From contig NZ_BBMK01000005.1 of NCBI RefSeq assembly GCF_000755285.1, positions 1-64,000 of the forward strand: a DNA stretch of 64,000 bases. The letters run 5' to 3'. Made by a program: the position numbers and the translations under genes. This document shows positions 10,066 to 18,242 of the stretch, one piece after another; position 1 is the stretch's first letter, and every line of letters starts with the position of its first letter. This DNA comes from Nonlabens ulvanivorans. GTDB taxonomy: Bacteria > Bacteroidota > Bacteroidia > Flavobacteriales > Flavobacteriaceae. Under the pieces are notes generated by a model that was not told the origin of the DNA, did not search any database, and saw nothing but the letters and a program-made list of their open reading frames with translations.

Positions 10066-10809
10066 TTAGTTATTACTTGCCCACATTTCTCTAGCAGCAT
10101 CTAAATCTGATGGTGTATCAATACCTATACTAGCATGGTCAGTAATGATCATGCTTATTTTTTTACCATGCTCGAGATACCTTAAGCACTCTATCTTCTC
10201 TTTTAATTCTAATGGTGTGGCACTAGAATTGTAAAAATCAATCAATGCCGCTTTTCTAAAAGCATAAATACCTATATGTTTATAAATAGGTGCTTGAACT
10301 TCGGTTGCTCTATTATAAGGTATTGGACTGCGAGAAAAATAGATGGCATTACCTGATAAATCAGTAATAACTTTAACGTTATTAGGGTTTTTAATATCCT
10401 TCTCTTCTTTTAACTCATGCATTAGAGATGCTAGAGCTATAGTTTCATTTTGATCCTTTTCAAAAACCTCTAATAGTTTTTTTAAGTCTGCATGATTAGT
10501 AAAGGGCTCATCACCTTGTACATTGATAATAATATCTGCATCTATACTTTCTACGGCTTCTGCGATACGGTCACTACCACAGTCATGTTCTTTTTTACTC
10601 ATTACTGCCATACCACCATGATCTGTAATCTCTTTAAAAATAATAGAGCTATCTGTGGCGACAATTACTTGATCAAAAAGATTTGTAGCCAGTGCAGCCT
10701 CATAAGTTCTTACAATTACAGATTTACCACATAAATCTTGCATCAATTTTGCAGGAAATCGACTAGCTTCATATCGTGCTGGAATTACAGCGATAACTTT
10801 TAAACTCAT
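10066..10809 (-). CDS. kdsB: 3-deoxy-manno-octulosonate cytidylyltransferase
   Basis: Couples KDO to CMP from CTP, producing the activated sugar for lipopolysaccharide inner core assembly, in the cytoplasm. The N-terminus IPARYEASRFPAKLMQDLCG is the nucleotidyltransferase signature, and NVQGDEPF near residue 97 is the metal/nucleotide site. The length of 247 residues is typical. It is the last gene of a leftward cluster (helicase, DUF4126, small membrane protein, kdsB) with gaps of only a few bases. Confidence 0.93.
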   Translation of the reverse strand: MSLKVIAVIPARYEASRFPAKLMQDLCGKSVIVRTYEAALATNLFDQVIVATDSSIIFKEITDHGGMAVMSKKEHDCGSDRIAEAVESIDADIIINVQGDEPFTNHADLKKLLEVFEKDQNETIALASLMHELKEEKDIKNPNNVKVITDLSGNAIYFSRSPIPYNRATEVQAPIYKHIGIYAFRKAALIDFYNSSATPLELKEKIECLRYLEHGKKISMIITDHASIGIDTPSDLDAAREMWASNN

Positions 10810-10812
10810 GAA

Positions 10813-11277
10813 TTAAAAATTAAGTGGTAGTAAATTATAAGTGGTACGTTCCCTAATTGGAATATGCACTTCTTTAAAAGCGTCTATGATTAAATTAATA
10901 TCAGATTGATTCATTATAATAAGGTTTCTATATCGATCTGATTTCAGTTTTAAAGTTAATCGTCTATCGTTTTTAGAGAATAGCGTTATAGAAACAAGTT
11001 CTTCAATTTCATTAAATGAAATTGATTTAACGACCGATGATTTAAAGAGATAATAATAGATTGCAAACAAAGCTACTGCTATGTATGCTCCTATTAAAAA
11101 TCCTAACCAGAAAGAAGAAACTTCATTTAATACTATCATTGTACACCATAAAATAGATGAACACAGCAATACTGTTTGCATCATTCGATAAGACTTTATA
11201 TGGTCTTCAATATTTAATATTTGTCTTTCAGTATCAAATCTTAATACCGAAGATTTACGTCCTTTTAAAATGAACAT
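10813..11277 (-). CDS. Small membrane protein of unknown function
   Basis: A 154-residue protein with two adjacent hydrophobic spans (about residues 33-52 and 57-77), short charged N-terminus and a C-terminal soluble half that looks beta-rich (ISFNEIEELVSITLFSKND). The layout resembles PH-domain-like bacterial membrane proteins, but I do not recognise a family. It sits three bases upstream of kdsB in the same operon. Confidence 0.6.
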   Translation of the reverse strand: MFILKGRKSSVLRFDTERQILNIEDHIKSYRMMQTVLLCSSILWCTMIVLNEVSSFWLGFLIGAYIAVALFAIYYYLFKSSVVKSISFNEIEELVSITLFSKNDRRLTLKLKSDRYRNLIIMNQSDINLIIDAFKEVHIPIRERTTYNLLPLNF

Positions 11278-11292
11278 ATGATACAGATAGGT

Positions 11293-11895
11293 TTAAATAA
11301 TCGGCTTTCGCGGAAGCGGTTTTTTCTTAAATAACTTCTTGTACAGTTTTCTAATTGCAATAAAAATCAACACAACAATTACAGCTGCAAAAATAGGTGC
11401 TATTAAAGAAAGAAAGCTTAGAATTCCACTAAAACCAGCCTCGGCAGTGCTTATAATAGGATTACCTATGCCACCTGTGGTTGCCGTACTGGTTAATCGT
11501 GCTGCACCAGCAGTACTGGCTACACTTGCTGCAGTTCCTCCACCGGCAATAATGGCTAGAGTCCATGTGTATACAGGATCTAAATCTCCTACTACACTTA
11601 CCATAACTGCAGTACCAGCAATGGCTGCTAGCGGTACGGTAATTGTGTCTAATAAGTTATCTACGTAAGGAATATAATAGGCCACTAGCTCTACAATCGC
11701 TGCAACACCTAATATGAATACGGCGCTTAAACTACCTGCCCAAGCCCAATCTGGATTAAGCGGTACCATACCCATATAAGCCGCTATACTTAAAAATAAA
11801 AGCGGTACAAAAACTCTAAATCCAGCACTAGCAGAAAGTCCTATTCCCAGACATATACTGACAAAAATTTCAAAATTTGATGTAATCCATTCCAT
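11293..11895 (-). CDS. DUF4126 family membrane protein
   Basis: Highly hydrophobic 200-residue protein, with about five membrane spans and the glycine/alanine-rich IAGGGTAASVASTAGAAR stretch near residue 117 seen in DUF4126 proteins. Function unknown. A variant of the window's palindrome overlaps its 3' end, contributing the last codons (PLPRKPII). It starts two bases before the 3' part of the helicase gene ends, so the two are probably cotranscribed. Confidence 0.8.
   Translation of the reverse strand: MEWITSNFEIFVSICLGIGLSASAGFRVFVPLLFLSIAAYMGMVPLNPDWAWAGSLSAVFILGVAAIVELVAYYIPYVDNLLDTITVPLAAIAGTAVMVSVVGDLDPVYTWTLAIIAGGGTAASVASTAGAARLTSTATTGGIGNPIISTAEAGFSGILSFLSLIAPIFAAVIVVLIFIAIRKLYKKLFKKKPLPRKPII
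11304..11317. repeat. Variant palindrome GCTTTCGCGGAAGC
   Basis: One mismatch from the perfect repeat; it lies within the last codons of the DUF4126 gene. Confidence 0.55.
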
Positions 11896-11897
11896 GA

Positions 11898-13324
11898 TTA
11901 TGATTCTATAAAATAATCTTTATTAAAGCCTATAAGATACAAATTTGTTTTGGCACGCGTTACAGCGGTATATAACCAGCGCAAATAATCCTTTGATGGA
12001 CCATCTGGTAAATATGGTTGCTCCACAATCACGTTTTCCCATTGTCCACCTTGTGATTTATGGCAGGTAATTGCATAGGAGAACTTAACTTGTAAAGCAT
12101 TAAAAAACGGGTTTTCCTTAATTTCTTTATACTGCTTCCATTTAGGTAATTTGAGATAATCCATTCTCACTTCTTGATATAGTTTATTTGAATCATCATA
12201 AGTTAAAGATGGAGATTCTGACTCGAGTGTATCAAGCAATAGCACTGTTTCAAAAGGTTTCTCATCTGGATAATCTACCATACGCACCTTTACTTCTGCA
12301 AATCTGAAGCCATAAATATTTTTAAAATTATAAATCTCTAAAATTTCTATAATATCTCCATTTGCTATAAAACCAGCAGCACTACTGGGCTTTAACCAGT
12401 GGTAATTGTTTTTTACCACCATAAGGTAGTCACCAGATGCTAGTTGCTTTCGCGGAAAAGTATCCTAGACCTAATTTGTTGGTTATATAAATTTGCTCGT
12501 TTATTAGACCTAACGATAATGGCAGTCTCCTCATGTCCTTGAGTGTCATAAGCTGTTTGAATAGCCTCCATAATCTCGTGACCATCAATAAGCCTATTTA
12601 TGTCTATAAATGGGTCTACATCAAATTTGAAGTCGTTATCTAGTTCTTCTATATGATTTCTGATACGAGTAGCATTTAACAATATTCCAGAATCCTTTTC
12701 CTGTCGTTTTACTTCGTCCAGTTCTATACAAGTCACTTCTTTTAAATAGCGTTGTTCTAATAATGTAGGTTCTAACGCAGGAGAAACATCGAGCTTAACA
12801 GGTGGTAACTGAGCGGTATCTCCTACCAAAAGAAGAATACAACCTACACCAGAATAAACATACTCTATTAAATCGTCTAATAAAGATCCATTACCACCGA
12901 ACATTTTGTTCTCACTAGCAACATCAGGTATCATAGAAGATTCATCTACAATAAATAAGGAGTTGCGATGTTTATTTTGTTTTAAAGTAAACTCTACATT
13001 TCCACCTTTACCTTGTGCTTTGGGATAATAAATTTCACGATGTATCGTACTAGCCGTTTTATTACTATAACTACTAATAACTTTTGCCGCTCGACCAGTA
13101 GGTGCAAGAAGAACGCAGCTCATTTTTGCTTTCCAAATATTTTTTACAATAGCACTTATTATGGTTGTTTTTCCCGTTCCTGCATATCCCTTAAGTAAAA
13201 AGAGTCTGTCTTTATCTTTATCAATGACAAAAGAAGAGAGCTCCTCTAGTGCTCTATCTTGCTCATTAGTAGGGATAAAAGGAAAATCGGTGCGTATTAT
13301 TTTGTAATATTCTGCTGCAGTCAT
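11898..13324 (-). CDS. RecD-like ATP-dependent DNA helicase (frameshifted)
   Basis: Superfamily 1 5'-3' helicase of the RecD2/Dda type, acting on DNA ends or forks. Seen are Walker A GYAGTGKTTIIS near residue 47, motif II IVDESSMIP, motif III VGDTAQLPPV, and in the downstream part the UvrD_C_2 motifs AITCHKSQGGQW and YTAVTRAKTNLYLIGF. The frame breaks at about 12440-12446: one added base after GAAAGC gives QLASGDYLMVVKNN and joins the two halves to about 475 residues. The break lies right at a variant palindrome (12446-12460). Because both halves are well conserved I treat it as one intact gene with a probable sequence error. Confidence 0.85.
12446..12460. repeat. Variant palindrome at a frameshift
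   Basis: Reads GCTTTCGCGGAAAAG within the helicase gene, two changes from the perfect repeat, next to the base where the frame is lost. Confidence 0.45.
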
Positions 13325-13409
13325 GAATTGTTGGTGAAAACCTGATGATAAACTTAACTCAAATTTGAAATGTGACGCTAGGATGAGTCAAAAAATATTG
13401 TAGATTTGT

Positions 13410-13417
13410 TAGCTTTG
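13410..13417 (+). promoter_or_regulatory. Promoter -7 box TAGCTTTG
   Basis: Matches the Bacteroidota TAnnTTTG box exactly, 26 bases before the ATG at 13444. No well-spaced -33 TTG is clear. Confidence 0.5.
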
Positions 13418-13443
13418 AAACCAAGATAATTATTTAAAAAAAT

Positions 13444-14211
13444 ATGACTGCTCTCATTACATCAATAGTTTTAGGAATTTTAGTATTAGTAGGACTGGCT
13501 TTTCTAATTAATAAATTACCTAAGAAATTACACATTATCATCATAGTATTCTTACTAGCATTAATAGGCTACTTTGGATATGAACTTTTTGATTCAATCG
13601 CAGCTCCTGTAAAATTTGAAAAAGTAAAAGAAGAAAGATATAAGAAAGTAATCGCCCAGTTGATTAAATTACGTGAGGCAGAAAATGCTCATAAAACGAT
13701 TACTGGTAAATATACTGATGATATTAATAAGCTAGCAATGTTTGTAGATACTGCAAAATTTGCACTAGTTCAAAGAAGAGATAGCTCTGTAGCAGATCGT
13801 GAGAAAAACAAACGTTTTGGTCTTAACGCCGACAATGGTGGTTACTACAAAGAAATTGTAGTAACGGATACACTAGGATATAAGTCTGTTAAAGATTCAT
13901 TATTCCAAAATATAAACATCGCAACGTTACTAGACTATTCATTTACGACAGAAGGCAAGAAGATTGAAACTCCTGGGAAAATCTCTTTGGAAACAGGTAC
14001 TTATTTTGATGATGATAATGCCATCAGTGTATTTGAAGCTAGAGCAAAGAAATCAGATATCTTATTTGATCAACCAGAAAGGTTACTTGAACAAGAATTA
14101 AGAACTAAAGCTGTAGAAGGTGTTACTGGAGAAGAAATTGTTGTTGGAAGCTTAACTGAAGTAACAACAAGTGGAAACTGGCCTAGACAATATGCCACTA
14201 GCCCAAAGTAA
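13444..14211 (+). CDS. Membrane-anchored protein of unknown function
   Basis: A 255-residue protein with two N-terminal hydrophobic spans (about 4-22 and 30-50), then a charged, helix-rich region KVKEERYKKVIAQLIKLREA that may be coiled coil, and a soluble tail. No family recognised. Its stop is one base before the start of the DUF3822 gene, so it heads a rightward unit with DUF3822 and rsmD. Confidence 0.7.
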   Translation: MTALITSIVLGILVLVGLAFLINKLPKKLHIIIIVFLLALIGYFGYELFDSIAAPVKFEKVKEERYKKVIAQLIKLREAENAHKTITGKYTDDINKLAMFVDTAKFALVQRRDSSVADREKNKRFGLNADNGGYYKEIVVTDTLGYKSVKDSLFQNINIATLLDYSFTTEGKKIETPGKISLETGTYFDDDNAISVFEARAKKSDILFDQPERLLEQELRTKAVEGVTGEEIVVGSLTEVTTSGNWPRQYATSPK

Positions 14212-14212
14212 T

Positions 14213-14965
14213 ATGTCTGCAATGCATAAAAAAATGTCCGTCTTGATTCATCAAGATGGACTTTCTTTTTTTATCTACTCATCAAAGGGTATAGAAAGTC
14301 GCATTCTCAAATCTTTTAAGCACGAGTCTAATCCGATTGAAATACTTCAAGAGATTGAAAATACATATCTCAATGAAGAAGATTTAAATCAACGGTTTGA
14401 TGAAGTCACTGTAATTTATAATCACCCTATTTTTTCGGGTGTTCCTTCTAGTATTTATATGGAGCAGCACCAGTCTGATTATTTAAAATATAATGTGCGA
14501 CTTTTAGAAACTGATATTATAAGCACTGACGACACTATTGAATCATTAGATTATAAAACTGTCTACATCGCTTATACTAATATCAATAATTACTTCTTTG
14601 AGAAATACGGTGATTTCAATTATTACCACTACTCTACTCTTGCATTACAAAAACACTATTCTGGAAATGACCAATCAAAGTCAGAAGTTATATTAGACAT
14701 TAAAGAGTCCCAATTTTACATTACTATTTTTGACAAAGGAATATTAAAATTGCATAATAGTTATCCTCATCAAGCGGCAGAGGATATTCTATACTACACC
14801 TTATTTACAGCTCAACATAATGATATAGATCCTGAAATTATGGATTTAAAAATTATAGCGAGTGTAAAAAATGACGCCGTTTACGAATTACTTTATACCT
14901 ATGTGCGTGAGGTTAGCTACGTCATCGACTCAAACACTTATTTAGAAGACATCTTATGCGTATAA
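14213..14965 (+). CDS. DUF3822 family protein
   Basis: About 250 residues, with the SVLIHQDGLSFFIYSS strand pattern at the start and DIKESQFYITIFDKGILKLH near residue 175; these resemble the actin/ASKHA-like DUF3822 family, commonly encoded next to rsmD in Flavobacteriia. I set the start at 14213, one base after the previous stop (MSAMHKKM); an ATG at 14225 is also possible. It overlaps rsmD by 10 bases. Function unknown. Confidence 0.8.
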   Translation: MSAMHKKMSVLIHQDGLSFFIYSSKGIESRILKSFKHESNPIEILQEIENTYLNEEDLNQRFDEVTVIYNHPIFSGVPSSIYMEQHQSDYLKYNVRLLETDIISTDDTIESLDYKTVYIAYTNINNYFFEKYGDFNYYHYSTLALQKHYSGNDQSKSEVILDIKESQFYITIFDKGILKLHNSYPHQAAEDILYYTLFTAQHNDIDPEIMDLKIIASVKNDAVYELLYTYVREVSYVIDSNTYLEDILCV

Positions 14966-15507
14966 TTTCAGGAATACATAAAGGAAGAAGAATACAGGCA
15001 CCAAAAAATTTACCAGTAAGACCTACTACAGACATGTCTAAAGAAGCCTTATTTAATATTTTGAGGCATCGCAAGCATATTCCAGGTATCAAAGTATTAG
15101 AACTTTTTGCTGGTAGCGGTAACATGAGTTATGAATTTGGTAGTCGTGGCGCATCTAGTATTCTAGCTGTAGATCAACACAAGCCATGTCTTGATTTTAT
15201 AAATAAAACGGCAACTACATTAAACCTACCTATTGAAACCAATAAGGCAGATGTTTTTAGTTTTTTAGAAAAACATAGAGGTAGTTATGATTTGATCTTT
15301 GCAGATCCACCCTATGCGCTAGAAGAAGAACAATTTCATTCCATAGCTACACTGGTTATGGAAAATGGTCTCTTATTACCAGGTGGTATTTTTATCATGG
15401 AGCATTCTAAACATACAGATTTATCAGATCACCAATGGCTAGAAAGTTCACGCAGGTATGGTGGTACAGTATTTAGTTTCTTTGAGAATCCAGAAGAGGA
15501 AGAATAA
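14956..15507 (+). CDS. rsmD: 16S rRNA guanine(966)-N2 methyltransferase
   Basis: Methylates G966 of 16S rRNA in the small ribosomal subunit using S-adenosylmethionine. Start MRIISGIHKGRRI is characteristic, RPTTDMSKEALFNIL follows, the SAM motif is VLELFAGSGNMSYEF near residue 47, and the amino-methyltransferase catalytic motif is FADPPY near 115. At 183 residues it has standard length. It overlaps the end of the DUF3822 gene, so translation is probably coupled. Confidence 0.95.
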   Translation: MRIISGIHKGRRIQAPKNLPVRPTTDMSKEALFNILRHRKHIPGIKVLELFAGSGNMSYEFGSRGASSILAVDQHKPCLDFINKTATTLNLPIETNKADVFSFLEKHRGSYDLIFADPPYALEEEQFHSIATLVMENGLLLPGGIFIMEHSKHTDLSDHQWLESSRRYGGTVFSFFENPEEEE

Positions 15508-15522
15508 TTTCTAAATGTTATT

Positions 15523-16059
15523 ATGAAAAATATCATCTTGTTTATTCTAGTTATAATTACGACTACTAGTTGTTTTCAAAAAAGTAACAAAGTATTAAAT
15601 CTTACTGGTCCTTCAATTGAACAAGCAGAAAATATCAATAGAACTTCAAACCAATATGTCGATGGAATATATGAAGCTAGTGAAACGGAAACTAGTTTAT
15701 CCTATCAGCAGTCATATGGAGTCGAGAAAACTTTTCACATCAATTATAGACCTATCATTGTCGCCAAAGATTTTAAGGTATTACAAGCCGACATAGGAAG
15801 CGTAGGAAGACCAGTCCTGGATATAGAGCTACATGAACATGCTCATCAAATTTGGTATGAAGCTACAAGGCGTGCTTTTCTAAACAAAAGCTTATTATTT
15901 ATAGTAATAAATGGAAAAGTAGTGAGTGCTCCAAGTGTTAATGGCGGACCCATAACTGGCGGAAGACTTCAAATCGCTGGTGATTTTAACATGGAGCAAA
16001 TTCAACAAATCATTGATGGAGTTAAAAAACGAGCTCCTCAAGCAATAAAAGAGAACTAA
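15523..16059 (+). CDS. Lipoprotein with SecD head-like domain
   Basis: A signal peptide ending in TTSC (cysteine at residue 17) marks a lipoprotein. The C-terminal 110 residues (IELHEHAHQIWYEATRRA, then LFIVINGKVVSAPSVNGGPI and GRLQIAGDF) match the pattern of the SecDF P1 head subdomain, the periplasmic part of the Sec export motor component SecD that captures emerging proteins. Free-standing copies occur in Bacteroidota; their role is not known. It follows rsmD by 15 bases. Confidence 0.75.
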   Translation: MKNIILFILVIITTTSCFQKSNKVLNLTGPSIEQAENINRTSNQYVDGIYEASETETSLSYQQSYGVEKTFHINYRPIIVAKDFKVLQADIGSVGRPVLDIELHEHAHQIWYEATRRAFLNKSLLFIVINGKVVSAPSVNGGPITGGRLQIAGDFNMEQIQQIIDGVKKRAPQAIKEN

Positions 16060-16087
16060 AGATTTCGTTGCTCCTAGTCTTACTTTA

Positions 16088-17728
16088 CTATCCCATCAAA
16101 TTAATATCGGCGATATTTTTAATTCTATTTCTTTCTAAGAATGCATCAATGGTTTCAAAGTGTTCTATCACACGTTGATCTTTAAATTCAAATACTTTTT
16201 CTGATAAGCCTTGCAAGAAATCTCTATCGTGAGATACTAAGATTAATGTACCATCATAAGTAGATAGAGCTTCCTTTAAAACATCTTTAGATTTAATATC
16301 TAAGTGATTAGTAGGTTCATCGAGAATTAACAAATTCACAGGTTCTAGAAGTAATTTCACCATTGCTAATCTAGTCTTTTCTCCACCAGAAAGCACACCT
16401 ACTTTTTTCTCTAAGTCATCTCCACTAAACATGAATCTACCTAGAATATTCTTCAATTGCGTGCGCACATCACCTTGTGCAACTTCATCTACCGTTTGCC
16501 ATATCGTTAATTCTGTATCTAGTAATGCGGCTTGATTTTGTGCAAAATATCCAACCTTTACATTATGACCTAGCTGACAAGTACCTTCTACTTCTATCTC
16601 GTTAAGGATAGCTTTAATCATAGTAGACTTTCCTTCACCATTACGACCTACAAAGGAAACCTTTTCGCCTCGAGCGATAGACATATTTGCGTCTTGAAAT
16701 ACTACTTTATCTCCATAAGATTTTGAAACATCTTTAACGGTCACCGGATAATCACCAGAACGTGGCGATGGAGGAAAACGTAATTTTAATGCTGCGGTAT
16801 CCACTTCATCTATCTCAATAATTTGAAGCTTTTCGAGCATCTTCTCTCTAGAGTTGACCTGATTAGTTTTAGAATAAGTTCCTTTAAATCGTTCTATAAA
16901 ATCTTTAGTGTCTGCAATGAATTTTTGTTGTTCTTGATAGGCTTTAATTTGATGAGAACGACGATCTGCTCTTAACACTAGGTAATGAGAATATGTCGCT
17001 TTATAATCATGGATTTGTCCCATGGTAACTTCAATCGTGCGATTAGTAATGTTATCTATAAATGCTTTGTCGTGTGAGATAACCATTACGGCGTCTGCCT
17101 TATTGACTAAGAAATCCTCTAACCATATTACAGATTCTATATCAATATGGTTAGTAGGCTCATCGAGTAATATTAAATCTGGTTTTTGTAATAGAATTTT
17201 AGCTAGCTCAATACGCATGCGCCATCCACCACTAAATTCTTTAGTTTGCCTTATGAAATCCTCTTGTTTAAAGCCCAATCCTTTCAATGCTTTCTCCACT
17301 TCGGCATCATAGTTAACATCTTCTAGAGCATAAAATTTCTCTCCTAGATCTGTTACTTTTTCAATGATAGCCATATACTCTGCACTTTCATAATCTGTGC
17401 GAGTCGTTAATGCCTCGTTAAGCTCGTCCATTTCTTTTTTCATTGAAAAGACATGTTTGAAGGCCTTTGCAGTTTCTTCAAAAACGGTACAATCGTCTTC
17501 AGTAAGTAAGTGCTGCGGTAAGTATGCTATAACCGTTTCGCCAGGTGTGCGCACATGTCCGCGAGTCGGTTTTTGCTCACCAGCGATAATCTTCATCATA
17601 GTAGATTTTCCCGCGCCATTTTTCCCCCCCATTAACGCAATCTTATCTGTTGGGTTTATCACAAATGAAACATCTTTAAAAAGAGTAGTTCCACTAAATT
17701 CTACGGCTATATTTTCTACGGTAATCAT
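16088..17728 (-). CDS. ABC-F family ATPase
   Basis: Cytoplasmic ABC-F protein with two nucleotide-binding domains on one chain and no membrane span, acting on the ribosome or in translation regulation. Domain 1 has Walker A MGGKNGAGKST (residue about 34), signature EFSGGWRMR and Walker B LILLDEPTNH; domain 2 has VGRNGEGKST (about 360), LSGGEKTRLAM and LLILDEPTNH. A G7 run at 17624-17630 inserts an extra glycine before the first P-loop; the second P-loop, VGRNGEGKST, shows normal spacing and acts as an internal control. It has its own promoter box. Confidence 0.93.
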   Translation of the reverse strand: MITVENIAVEFSGTTLFKDVSFVINPTDKIALMGGKNGAGKSTMMKIIAGEQKPTRGHVRTPGETVIAYLPQHLLTEDDCTVFEETAKAFKHVFSMKKEMDELNEALTTRTDYESAEYMAIIEKVTDLGEKFYALEDVNYDAEVEKALKGLGFKQEDFIRQTKEFSGGWRMRIELAKILLQKPDLILLDEPTNHIDIESVIWLEDFLVNKADAVMVISHDKAFIDNITNRTIEVTMGQIHDYKATYSHYLVLRADRRSHQIKAYQEQQKFIADTKDFIERFKGTYSKTNQVNSREKMLEKLQIIEIDEVDTAALKLRFPPSPRSGDYPVTVKDVSKSYGDKVVFQDANMSIARGEKVSFVGRNGEGKSTMIKAILNEIEVEGTCQLGHNVKVGYFAQNQAALLDTELTIWQTVDEVAQGDVRTQLKNILGRFMFSGDDLEKKVGVLSGGEKTRLAMVKLLLEPVNLLILDEPTNHLDIKSKDVLKEALSTYDGTLILVSHDRDFLQGLSEKVFEFKDQRVIEHFETIDAFLERNRIKNIADINLMG

Positions 17729-17747
17729 GATGAAGTTTTTGCAGCGG

Positions 17748-17755
17748 CAAAAGTA
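17748..17755 (-). promoter_or_regulatory. Promoter -7 box TACTTTTG
   Basis: Exact TAnnTTTG match on the minus strand, 19 bases upstream of the ABC-F start codon. Confidence 0.55.
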
Positions 17756-17834
17756 TGATTATTCTTTACTTAAATAGAAACCTAAGTTTAATTAAAAAGA
17801 AGGAATTTGCAGATAAGAGTTATAGTTTAAAAAA

Positions 17835-18143
17835 GCAGGTCTATAAGCCGGATTCTGTTACTTGATTGCTCAAGTACTCTATCATTTATCTAGAATTACA
17901 ATTACTTGCAATCTCCATCTGTTTACCCTTCAGAATCGCGCGGATCGCGCTCAAGCTCTGATATACGCAACATTTCACCGTATAGAGTTTACCTGGTTTC
18001 ACTACAGCATTACCTGTACATACTTTCTGTTGCACTTGTCCTATTACGCTTCGCGAAGCGTAATGACGGCCATTAACCGTTATACTATCCTATGGTGCCC
18101 CGGACTTTCCTCTTCATAAGAAGCGATAGAGCGACCTGCTGAC
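17835..18143 (-). ncRNA. rnpB: RNase P RNA, bacterial type
   Basis: Catalytic RNA that removes 5' leaders from tRNA precursors. On the minus strand the 5' part carries GAGGAAAGTCCGGGGCACC (about 18097-18115) and the 3' end AGAATCCGGCTTATAGACC (ending at about 17837), which are the two conserved strands forming helices P2-P4. The GCAGGTC/GACCTGC ends pair. Length is about 305 bases. A 22-nt perfect palindrome related to the window's repeat forms a hairpin in the middle (18043-18064). A TAATTTTG promoter box ends two bases from the 5' side of the conserved ends, which sets the 5' end at about 18139-18143. Confidence 0.95.
18043..18064. repeat. 22-nt perfect palindrome within rnpB
   Basis: Reads ATTACGCTTCG and its exact complement. 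It is the window's palindrome with one T and one A less in the arms, and would fold as a stem in a variable helix of RNase P RNA. Confidence 0.7.
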
Positions 18144-18144
18144 G

Positions 18145-18152
18145 CAAAATTA
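18145..18152 (-). promoter_or_regulatory. rnpB promoter -7 box TAATTTTG
   Basis: Exact TAnnTTTG match on the minus strand just before the 5' end of RNase P RNA. As rnpB needs no leader, it gives a yardstick of about 2-6 bases between box and transcript start in this genome. Confidence 0.7.
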
Positions 18153-18229
18153 CTTTAAATATTGACACCGATGTTGATAATTTAATGAAATAAAACAGTA
18201 GAAATAATAGCCAAAATTAATGAGGCGTT

Positions 18230-18237
18230 TATCTTTG
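18230..18237 (+). promoter_or_regulatory. dnaX promoter -7 box TATCTTTG
   Basis: Exact TAnnTTTG match only five bases before the dnaX ATG, which would give an mRNA with almost no leader. Confidence 0.55.
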
Positions 18238-18242
18238 AATCA

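Noticed and set aside
11339..11668. Long antisense frame in the DUF4126 gene
   Set aside because: The minus-strand gene has clear membrane spans and family features; the plus-strand frame is its shadow.
17862..18119. Open frame on the plus strand within the RNase P RNA gene
   Set aside because: It lies wholly inside rnpB on the opposite strand and has no protein-like features.
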